Positions 32,787-42,990 of a stretch of 64,000 bases of DNA are shown here, piece after piece. The stretch's first letter is position 1. Each line of letters opens with the position of its first letter. The notes under the pieces were generated by a model that searched no databases, was not told the origin of the DNA, and saw only the letters and a program-made list of their open reading frames with translations. Location: NCBI GenBank assembly GCA_963922205.1, contig CAWUHX010000072.1:310001-374000 (forward strand). Reading direction: 5' to 3'. This stretch comes from Romanomermis culicivorax (Eukaryota > Nematoda > Enoplea > Mermithida > Mermithidae). The translations under genes and the position numbers were made by a program.

Positions 32787-33931
32787 CAGTACAGATAACA
32801 AGTAGCGTGGCATGTCCACGTCACAAGCGCTTGGCAAGCACGTCGCTTGCCGATCGCTTGTGGATTGCTTGTCCTTTTGTTGCTTGCCACAAGCGACTCA
32901 CAAGCGCTTGCCAAGCAAGACTCAGGCGTTTGTGCAAGCGATCCACAAGCGCTCCACAGGTACTCTACAAGCAATCTACAAGCGTTTCACAAGCAGTCCT
33001 TAAACGATGCAAAACAGACACTTTTTCACAACCTTGTTGTTCACTTTTAGGGAAGGCTTTGTCTTTTCCGACAAAAGAATTCCCCATCGAAATGGAATAT
33101 TGTAGTCGTGTATTATGTTTTATTTGTTGTGACAATTGCTTATCCACAGAAAGGCCAAGAGTGTATGTTTGAATGTTTCAGAAAAGTATACGAAAAACAA
33201 GTTATTAGTGTATATTTTGAATGTATAAACTCTTGAAACAAATTAGATGTAATTGTCACAACATAATAAATTGCTATTTATCAAACATTCCATGTGTGTG
33301 CCCGATATAGTAATGAACGCGTGACTTTTAAACATTTCACTAACTTAACAACTCATCTCCATTTGACGATATCAAACAATGGATCTACTACAGTAAGCCT
33401 TCTATAAAATGTTTATAGGCAAGACACAGAGCTTTTATCCCGGAATTTCTTTCTAAAAAATTGTTACAAGCTAGTGGAGCATACTCACAAATTTTCTATT
33501 CTATGTATTTTAGCGGATAATTTGAAAAATTCAAAATTGTACTTGCTTTTCACTGTAATTATTTAAATAATTTTAAGAAAAAGATTACACTTTCTTCCCT
33601 TTTATGCATGTACAGTAGGCAACATGTTTTGAAAAACATATGGTACATTTTCATCTTTCGACAAAGTCGAAAACAAAAACGTCTTTCATTGCTTTTAAGA
33701 AACCGCATGTTATAGACGTCCTAAAAGTATACCAACAGGCTTCAAATAAATAATTGCTCTCATAAATATGTTTCAACTAACATTCACACTCACAACTGCA
33801 AGTGCTTGGACAAGCAACCCACAAGCGATTCACAAGTGCTTCGCTTATGGGTTGCTTGCCACGCGCTTGCCAAATTGGCGCTTGTGAGAAGCAACCCACA
33901 AGCAAAAACACGTTACTTGTGATCTGAACTG
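32787..33931. mobile_element. Element L with arrays of CACAAGCG motifs
   Basis: The ends CAGTACAGATAACAAGTA and inverse CAGTTCAGATCACAAGTA are flanked by TA, as in Tc1/mariner-type targets. From 32815 to 33000 and again at 33790-33905 the DNA is densely packed with CACAAGCG or its complement CGCTTGTG and variants (more than 20 in all). The middle (33010-33780) is anonymous AT-rich DNA. Several overlapping ORFs with repeated KRST and CKRL peptides are repeat translations. Such subterminal arrays are often transposase-binding sites; that role is inferred. Confidence 0.72.
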
Positions 33932-34399
33932 TATCTAAATTCTTAATCATAATTGAACCAGAAAACGAAAAATGTTAAAAACCAAAAGGTGCCCTAAATT
34001 TAAAACAATTTTAAAATAACTGATTTTGACACCAAAAAGTGCCAAAAATAGTAATTTTAACCACTTCTGATTAGCTACGTAAGCTATTTAACGAAAATTT
34101 TGTTTTACCACATAATTTAGGGTTCAATCGGGGGTCCCGCATTCCTTCCACCCTACCGTATTTCTAGCTTATGTGATGTCACTTTCCCAATGCTATCCCC
34201 TCACCCGTCGGGTCAAAAATATGAATAGTGTTGAACATGGCCGCGTGAGTCAAGGTGTCAATTCTTCATTAAGATTAATGAAAATGCCGACATTGTTCAG
34301 TTCTTTGCAGTAGGATTAGTAACTTTTACCCGTTCTTAAACGAACACGATTTTTATGATGATATATACACTTTTTGGTCAAAATTTTTTGACATAGATC

Positions 34400-34835
34400 C
34401 ATACATGTATGTAACGGAGCCCAGAGGCCTGGGGGGGGAATCGGGCCACTTTTTTTGGGCCGGGGATCAGTAATTCCCAAAATTTTGGGGGGAGGGGTCT
34501 CTGAAGGAAAAAAAATTTGATTTTTCCACGAAAAAAGTCTGAAAAATGGTTCAAAAAATAAATTTTTGTCTAAAAAATGTATTTATGGCGCGAACCGCCT
34601 AGAAAATTGACGTTTTTGACCATTTTTTGTTCAAAAATTGACATTTACATCAAAAAATTGACATTTTTCAGTATTTTTCCGACCAAAAATATGGGGGTCC
34701 CTAGGGCTACTATATGGCTAGCCATAGGATTGGAAAATCCTGGGGTGGCCGTCGCCCAATGGCTAGCCATATGGTCGACGATTTCTGGGGGGTCCCATAG
34801 CACTTACCCCCCCCCCCCCCCCAATTACATGTATG
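34400..34835. mobile_element. Family H MITE, most complete copy
   Basis: Starts CATACATGTATGTAACGG and ends AATTACATGTATG. Inside are GGGGGGAGGGGTCTCTGAAG, a block of AAAATTGAC repeats, and two palindromes ATGGCTAGCCATATGG. It ends with a C run of 17. Flanking 8-mers (CATAGATC, ATTGATGC) do not match well. Relatives lie at 6.4, 40.6, 49.2, 49.6 and 52.3 kb. Confidence 0.72.
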
Positions 34836-35538
34836 ATTGATGCTACACTCAAGGTGCGTGCAATTTTTTGTACTGACTTTGATGGGGTTGTACATTGAAT
34901 TGATTTCGACAAATGACTGAAAAATATTGAGTAACTTGCTTATGATAGATTTAAATATTGGAACTGTGAATCTACTACAATAAATTTTTATCGTGTGGTT
35001 TAACATAAATTTCCTACATTTTTGGGGTATTTGTATTTCACCGAAAAATTGTGTTTACTCCCCATCCATGCATTCCCGAAACTCATCGGGCCTAGATGGA
35101 GACGGCCTAAAACCCTAAAAAATTCCAACTTTTCCCAAAATTTTGGACTTGCCCAAAAAATGACAATTTTTTTCGGCTACGGTCTGACCAGAGGCGAAGG
35201 CGAGGGGCAAGGCCAAACCACCAAATACATGTACGTTTGCAGGAAAACTGCCGCCGAAAGTACTTCAACTTCTGGAATTTCTCGGCAAATACACGATCAA
35301 TGCTTTCATAATCTTTGTATCAAATGCGGTGAAATTTCCACTTCAAATAGAAAAGTTCAGATAGTGCTGGTGAAATGCGGACGCAGAAATAACGACATGA
35401 AAAAAATTTCCGGAAATGAATAAACAATTTTTCTCCTCTCCGCCCTATTCTATTTGCCGAAAGCCGAGAGCATCCTCAAGAGCGGACGTATACACTTCGA
35501 TCTATATGATGCTCGAGCGAAGTGTAAACACACCTTAA

Positions 35539-36440
35539 CACTTCCTAAAAACTTTCTTCTTTCACTATTCTATCTAGCCGCCTCCACACCAACTTAATAG
35601 CTTTCATTGCATCACGTGGTTAGTTTTTATGTATCTTTTTGCACGTATAAACCGCGTTTCTTGTTGATTTTTCAATCAGTTTTCACTTCCTTCTCTTCTC
35701 CCATTTCCCCGACCGACCACTGTCCGGTGTCAAATATAGACTGATCAATCTTAAAACTCTACTCCACATTCTGAAATCGTGTTGTCATCCTACCCACATG
35801 TCAGTTTCTCGTTTCAAAGAGCCCTGCTGTAAATAAAGTTCGATCGAACCAGTCCTGCTACAGTAACCTGACCTATGTATACAAATTCCATACTGAAAAC
35901 CTTACAGTTGTATTTTTCCAGATAAAACTGACGTTGGTTCGCTGCAGCATTGGCTTATGATTACCCAAAACAAGATGCTGCAGCATGTTGGGATGAAGTT
36001 CAAGAACTCTTGTTCAGCCTTCTTTAGGGCAGTTGAAGGCATTGATCTCCATTTTATATGGCATAATCTGTAACAACTGATAGATCTTTCAGGTTCTTTT
36101 GGTATTGGTGCGATTTTTTGATCAATTGCAATCCAGAACTTTGAATTCAACAAAGAGCCGACGCTTTTGACTAGCTCATAAATTTCCTTTCAAGAAATGC
36201 ATTTTTAGGCGTTTTGGATCGGAAACTGCCAAAAATTTTCTGGGTCTCCACGCCGAATTTCAAATGATTCAAAATTATTGGATTATTTCTATTCGTGGTT
36301 GGAAAATGAGGTCCCAAGCTTATGCTCATAGCTTTAAAACATCAACATATCGTGAACCGTAAGAAAAATCTGGTCAACGCATAAGCTAGGACGGCATTTT
36401 CTAACCGCGAATTTCAAATAATACCAAGAATAAGAGGTGT
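35539..36440. other. No gene recognised
   Basis: The best ORF is 83 codons on the minus strand (35902-36153), with no motif known to me. The rest is anonymous. Confidence 0.4.
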
Positions 36441-36444
36441 TTCG

Positions 36445-36525
36445 GAGACGCGGACCCGAAATGAGGCTCGAAATTACCGGACAATTTTGCCTGGCCCGGA
36501 TCCGATATTCTTAAAATGTTGGACT
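36445..36525. repeat. Short GGACCCG-type repeat, copy 1
   Basis: Contains ACGCGGACCCGAAATGAGGC and CCGATATTCTTAAAATG, matching 38950-39080, where GGACCCGGACCCGATATTCT occurs in tandem. The ends are not defined. Confidence 0.55.
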
Positions 36526-37204
36526 TTCATGGCTTTCAAATGGGTTAAGGTTTTTTAATGTGGTTTCCTGCCGTTGATAGACAAAACATCTGGCATAAAA
36601 ATAGCAACGTTTCAGCCAGATTCGTCGAATATTGACTGACTAGAATCAAAAATATTAAACATCGATTTTTGTGCTAATAAATAATTAAAATTTGACAAAA
36701 TCAACATGTTTCACAGCAAAAAAGTACAAAATATCCAATTATAAGATCCAAATAACAGCTGGAAACTACAAGAGAGCCGTTTTACTTTTTAGTGTGTCCT
36801 GCTTTCTGTTTCACCAATAATTTTAATCGTTTTTCGATTTGGTCAGTGACAGAATTGATTTTGCTTTTTTTCCAGTTTCAAAACAAAAGCCTTGATTTTG
36901 GCGAAACTTTGTCCATATTGAAAGAAAAAATTGCTGACTTAAAATTACGTGTAACTTACAAATCTGGGTGTCTCTAAAAGTATTATTGTTTGTGAACAGC
37001 TTTACAAAACTTTTTTCACAATAGGACAACTTTTACTTTGGTTTCACAACTTTTCCTTTTTGAACAATGACCCTTTTACTAGATTTCTGTTTGTACAGTA
37101 ACCATAAAAGCTGGGAGCCTAAAATTTGGCCCTTTGTAACAAAGACAAAAGGTTATTCCAATGCGGCAAACCGCATTATAAAAGCTTCATCTGTTCGAAA
37201 GTTA

Positions 37205-37410
37205 TGGAAGCAAGCACTGGTCCAGGAATTTTTTTTCCGTACAGTGCGGATTTTTTTGGGGTCGTGCGGAAAATTTTTGGAGTTTTCCGCACGGAACGGA
37301 CATTTTTTAATGTTTTTAGTGGATTTTAATATTGGTGCGGAAATTTTTCTGGCCGATTTCCGCAAATTGCGGAACGACCGGTGCGGAAAAAACCCTACGC
37401 CGGTCGCCTT
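37205..37410. repeat. Repeats of GTGCGGAAA / TTTCCGCAC
   Basis: At least seven occurrences of GTGCGGA or its complement in 200 bp, some as inverted pairs around T runs. The ORFs across it are translations of these motifs. It resembles the internal part of a MITE, but ends and flanks were not identified. Confidence 0.5.
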
Positions 37411-38945
37411 TTTTTCGGCTCATATGACTCGAATCAATTTATGTCTCAACCAAACCAAATGATTTTGAAATGATGTTGGTCTCTCTCACATGCATTTTAA
37501 GAAGCAATTTCTGGAAATTTCGGTCTTGAATATGATCAGTTGAAAATGAATCATACCCAAAAATAGAGTATATATTGCGTGGTTTTACATACTGCATTCG
37601 AAAAATTCTTTCTAATGTTGGACTTTGCATGTTTTACACTTCTTGAAGTGTCCAGAAGGAGGTGGAAAAAAGCACAGAAAAATCATTTGAACCACTTTCT
37701 GGACACTTTCCCATAGGATGCCCTAGTATTTTTTCATCATTTTTGTAGGCACTAATGTCCAACATATTGTGCTAATTTCGATCCAATTTGTGAACCATTT
37801 CGGGAGTTGTAGCGATTGGCACACACTGCACTGTCAGTCAAATATCTTTTTGAATCTGAATAAATCCCCAATTAGAAGAAAAAATGTGGCCCGAAGTCTT
37901 GGAAAATTTTCGTTTATTTAGCTTTGATAATTGTTCAATGACATGCATCGAATGAAAAGTCAATTTTTTTTAATTTTCGTTAAATTTAAGAAATCATGTC
38001 ATTCCATTACATTTATTTACAGAAAAACGCAAGAGTTATTCCATTGCATTCCGTTTTATTTAAAAAGTTACTACAATCGACCAGCACTTCATTAATCTTC
38101 ATCTGGCTAACCTCAAGTGGTGTGAAACGGGGTGCCTTCAACTGTAGAGAATTTTCTCACATTTTATAACATAGGCCTGAGTCAGACAGATGTCGTTTTT
38201 TTGTATTATTCTTCGCGGCTTTGATTTTTTTCAATTGAATTACCGAAAAAAGGAATTTCTGTTATATTTCTTCAGAGACACTTTGCAGCACAACCATTAC
38301 GAATGGACCGATCAAATTGTGACAGTGATTCGACCCACATCGTTTCTTTTTATTTGCCAAGTGTGAACATTTTTAATGTTTCCAGCATCCTCATTTATGA
38401 CATATTTAATGGCATCAAACAGCACTTTTGTATCAATTTTCAATATGTGCAGACATCTACAGCTCCCAAAACGGCACACAAACCTAATTTAGATTTTAAT
38501 ACAATGTGTTGGGCATTAGTGGCTATAGACTTGAAGAAAAAAATCCGTGGCACCTTATAGGAGGTGCTTAGACAGGCTTTCAGGGTTATTCCGACTTCAT
38601 TTTCGACACTTTAAAATGACATAAAAAATGTAAAGTAAGATGTCAGAAGATTTCTTTCATACTCTCTGCATATAATGAACATTTGGAGATTTATATTTCG
38701 AAACACGCATAGAGACCGAAAAATGCCAACAAATGAAAACTTCCAACTTTTGGAGTACTGCAGGTATGCAAATTTTGACTTTTGCGCCAAATGAATGCTG
38801 TCACAATACTCAGCAGGTAAAACCAGTCAAAATATCTTATTTTCAGATATTATTAGTCAGCAACTTAACATTGGTCAATGGAGCAGTAGGTCAAATGTCT
38901 CAGGAATCGGTTTCTAATGACGTCATACAGAATAGCGTGTGAAAA
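37411..38945. other. No gene recognised
   Basis: The largest ORF is 85 codons on the plus strand (38303-38560), with no recognised motif. Scanned for the missing last exon of LIG4 without success. Confidence 0.4.
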
Positions 38946-38947
38946 AA

Positions 38948-39080
38948 TATTACGGACGCGGACCCCAAAGGAGACCCGAAATTACCCGACTATTTTGCTG
39001 GACCCGGACTCGGACCCGATATTCTTGAAATTTTGGACCCGGACCCGATATTCTTAAAATTTTGGACCCGATACATCTCT
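38948..39080. repeat. Short GGACCCG-type repeat, copy 2 (tandem)
   Basis: GGACCCGGACCCGATATTCT and variants occur two to three times in tandem, each followed by TTAAAATTTTGGACCC or similar. Related to 36445-36525. Confidence 0.6.
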
Positions 39081-39772
39081 ACCAAGAATTATAAATCAGT
39101 TGAAACCCAGTGCGCAGCCCTGAAAATTTTAGAGTTTTTCAATTGAAAACACTTAAAGATGCATTTCCAGACAGGAAATTCTATAGCCTAATCAAAAAGA
39201 CCGCAGGCTTTTGATTGCACTGTGCTACTTGATCGGAAAAATTTGGTTGCACTTGCACAGTTTGAAAAGGTATAGGTTGGTAAATTGTTCAGCGATGTTT
39301 ATACTCGCACATAGACATATGGCTGCTCAGCGCAAGCGCCTGCCCGTTGATTGGTCATCTCATCGCACCCAGCACCGAGAGCACAATTCGGGCGCAAGTA
39401 TAATCTCGGCTTTAGAGAAATTGTGTCTCAATAATTAAACCGGGAAGCAAATAAGTATATTTTTGATTTTCTAAATCTATCAAACCAGTTATACAAACAA
39501 AAAATTTATGAGACTGTTCAACTACCCCCACAATTTTTTTGAATATAAAATTTTACGGAAAAAAGCTGTGCAGACGATTTTCAAGTCAATAAATGTTTGT
39601 CATTTTGATTTTACAAGATGTTCTAGAAAACAGACAGGCATACTTATTCTTCAACTATGTAATCACTTTCAGCAAACTGTATAGCTGATCACTTTATCCT
39701 ATCCCGTTTTTTGACAGCCAGTTTAATTCAGTACATAAACACGTACTTATACACTCCTGTACCTCCACTTAC

Positions 39773-42700
39773 ATAGAATCAAGGACAACATGAGAGCAAA
39801 AGATATCCACTGACGTAAGAATTGTGGCTCCATACAAGCGCATTAAATTTTCAGTAAGGTTCATTCGGAATAAGTGGTTAATCTGTTCTGCGCTTTCTGT
39901 CGCTGTACGATCAATGTAAGCGCTGAAACAAAATAACATGAAGACGTTAGTACGTAGCTGTAATGGTCAATATCGGAATTCCCCGCATGAAATAACATTG
40001 AATACGCTTAGGTTGGTCTCACTTGAGTCTCTTGAATAATCCATATTTATAATCTGACAAATATTCAAAATGCGTTTCGACTAGTTCGCCTTTATTAATA
40101 CCCTAAAAATAAATTCGTGTTTAGTGAAAGTACTATAGGGAAACAGTACTTCTTAGGGAACCGAGTACAACATCTTTATTCGAGTTCGAGGAAATGTCAT
40201 ATCATTTTCTGTGGGTGAAAGGGTAAAATAACTGACTTTAGTACTCAGCTATAACAAACATCGGTTCATGTTAAATATAAAATTTAATATCTCTCGATAA
40301 TTTTCACAAAAATGATAAATTTTGAAATTTTGTTGTACAGAAAGTCGGATCGAAAAACAGAAAACTGTACATAATACGAAACTAACTTTGGAATCTATGT
40401 CATCAAATAGGTTTTTCAAATCTTGTACATTTGTTTCACAGGTATAACTGTCACCAAACTCGTCGTAGTTCAGCGAAAACGCCGATTGGGTATGTTTTGT
40501 TACGAACCACATATCGGACGGCTTCCTACACAAAAAATATAAGCGAACGATTCAGAGCGAAAGTTTCCACTGATTTATTTTAGACATTGATCTGCAGTCA
40601 AAGCATACATGCGGCGTTCTCAGATCTGGATGGAGATTAAAGCGACTTTGTGGATGGGGTCGTCAAGCCCGAAATTTTAAGGGGAAGGCCATTGAAGGAA
40701 AAAATTCCTAATTTTTCGCTCAGAGTCTTAAATTTTTTTTGTCTAAAAAACCATAAGAAATGTATTTATAGAGCAGAGCGCCGAAAAATTGACGTTTTTG
40801 ACTATTTCTTTCACAAAAATGACCATTTGCTTCCAAAAATTGTCATTCTTCAGAATTTTGACCAAAACGATGGGGCTCCTATGGCTAGTCCATTTCAGCC
40901 AAATAACTGACAAATTTTGTAGAAGGGTACACCATATGGATAGTCGAGCCATATGACCGACGATTTCTGGAGGTCTTAACCATACCTGTAAGACCTCCGA
41001 CCAGTTGGGGGGGGTAAATCCGAAATTTTGGGGGGGGGGGTAGGAAAAAGTCGAAATTTTTCCCAAAAAAGGCCAAAAAACATACACTTTTTTGAAAATT
41101 TTTTTAATTTTTTCCAAACTGGGAGGGAAATGATTTTGGGTACAGGGTTGGCCGAGTTGCGGGGGGTCCCCCCCAACCCCCCCCCCCCCCAAGTACAGGT
41201 ATGGTCTTAACAGCATTTCCCTCTCCATTACATGTACTAATGTACGAATTCGGTTTAACAATGGTGGGTATTCAGACAGCTGTCGATTTTCCCGAGCTGA
41301 GCAAGAATGATCCCCCGCTACAGAGCACCCCATGAGGGGGTATGGGGGGGTATTACCCCGGTCTTAGATTTGGAAATTAATTTACTACCCCGGTAAAAAC
41401 AGCTCACTATGGCAATAAATTTTGGTAGATCTCATCCTGTCTTCAGTAGGGTATAGTAATTCGGGAAAAATTTCACAATGTGTGCTTGAGGGGAATTACT
41501 CACTGGTCTTTTTGACACATTTACTGAGCAGATGATAATGGGAAAGTATGCAACTTCTGTGCCATATAGCGACTTTTACGAAAGGATATTAGCACATTGA
41601 TATATACTACCCGTAGAAAATCATTTTATATATAATTGGAAGATCAAATAATGAGTTATATAAATATGTGATTTATCAAAAAATCGCCCCTTGGGAAGTA
41701 AAATATTATGTTCTTGAACTTCTTCCTCTTCATTTCCTTTCCTTTTCCCGTTTCTGCGATTGGTTTTCTGTGCACATAATGGTTATATTTCTCCACCCAA
41801 GCTGCGGCATACTTTCCTGCTATGAGCTGAGACATCAGAGGTCTGTAGACGCGGATGGACATGAGTGCAGGAGTGGTACCTGGTTTCAAACTCGTGATTC
41901 ATAGTCAAATGTTATTAATAATACTAAAGCCACAATCAGCATCAGCACTTCCAATTGGAAGCACTCTTACAACCCTTATTAGTGATGGAATGTGCTCATA
42001 CTCCTGGTGATGCTGGTCCAAATAATGTTTCCAAAAGTAAAAATGTGAAATGTGTAGGAATCAGTTGACACGACAATCTTGAAAATCTGACCATTCTCAG
42101 CATATAATTAGTACATCCATGTAGCATGATTTGGAGCTGGAAAATAGGGTTGAAATAGTAAATGTTTTTTGACCATAAAAGTGTAAAGCAGGGGCATTAT
42201 TTATTTTTGTAACTGAGAAAGTGAGAACTGTTTTGTGGTAGAAGTACTCAGACCACATCCATCGAATAAAGTAGGGAGCAAAAAAAGATCACGGCACGGT
42301 GCTGGGAATATGTCAAGTACTACCCTTACAATTTACGACTTTACCCCTACCTAAATTTTCGACCTTGGGGACCTCTGCCCCGCTAGAAGCATCACATAGC
42401 ACTCCACACCGCCAATTAACCGTATGCCTCATACCGCTTATGTGCATCTATGTTCTTACCACGGAATAAAAACTTCGTTGTTGATGCATTTGATAAGCCA
42501 CTGCAGCTTTACAATATTCACCGTTTTCAAAAGAGCAACAGACTTCATCTTCAGAACTTTTCGTTCTGCGACAGCGCACGCCGTTTTGGGACCTAAACAA
42601 AAGCGCTCTCTTGAAATATTCTTACAGGATAATCAAAATACTCATTTCACACTAAAAAACTTTCAGTAAATGCTGCGAGTATATCTACATATTTCATTTT

Positions 42701-42990
42701 GTACCGAAAAAATTCTTACCTGGATACTGCACTATCAAACCACCCAGTTCTTTGATTTTTATTTCCAAATTCTGCTTAGAATGTGGACTTTCATCGTCAC
42801 GAGCATTCAGTATGCAAAATTCTCTCCCATTGAAGACGTCATGCAAAGTTTTAACGTTTCTTAAATTCGAAGATTTGAATTGGGCACCTAAACTAGGCTG
42901 CTTTAAACGTCGCCTTTTTGGTTTTGAAATTTCTTGATCTTCGAGTATAGCGGTTTGCTCGTTGTGTTTCGAAGATTTGCCGTTGAAGGT
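39773..42990 (-). CDS. LIG4: LIG4 exons 13-17: BRCT domains and XRCC4 linker
   Basis: Exons: 42720-42990, 42460-42592, 40387-40525, 40023-40102 and 39773-39922 (residues 609-865). The first BRCT starts at VFNGREFCILNA and ends near KLQWLIKCINNEVFIPW. The segment DEFGDSYTCETNVQDLKNLF corresponds to the XRCC4-binding linker. The second BRCT begins LSDYKYGLFKRL and is open to SHVVLDS, where a GTAAGTGG donor stops it. The final exon, expected to hold the conserved W of BRCT2, was not recognised down to about 36 kb. Intron 14 (1934 bp) holds H, A and I elements. Confidence 0.92.

Larger units (their letters stand above)
32177..35535. mobile_element. Harbinger-like composite element M (3.36 kb)
   Basis: The left end AGGTGTGTTTATACTTCGCT and the inverted right end AGGTGTGTTTACACTTCGCT match at 19 of 20 positions and continue with CGAG. 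TAA flanks both sides (32174-32176 and 35536-35538). The tips share ATACTTC with the D MITEs. The interior holds other elements (L at 32787 and H at 34400) and no recognisable transposase, so it is a non-autonomous carrier or a heavily invaded relic. Confidence 0.8.

Noticed and set aside
32815-33000. Evenly repeated CACAAGCG blocks resembling a CRISPR-like array
   Set aside because: Repeat units are only 8 bp with irregular 2-10 bp spacers and occur in both orientations, in a eukaryotic context and within a bordered element.
32807-33172. 121-codon ORF with repeated KRLTSACQ-like peptides
   Set aside because: It translates the CACAAGCG array of element L; overlapping frames on both strands show the same artefact.
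35902-36153. Minus-strand ORF considered as the missing LIG4 C-terminal exon
   Set aside because: No match to the conserved tryptophan region of BRCT2, and no acceptor in the required phase.
39286-39415. ATACTCGC and inverted ATACTTGCGCC ends resembling a third D-type MITE
   Set aside because: The inverted match is weak and TAA is not found on both sides.
39601-39650. TTTTCTAG acceptor considered for LIG4 exon 18
   Set aside because: The frame in the required phase hits a stop after a dozen codons without BRCT-like residues.
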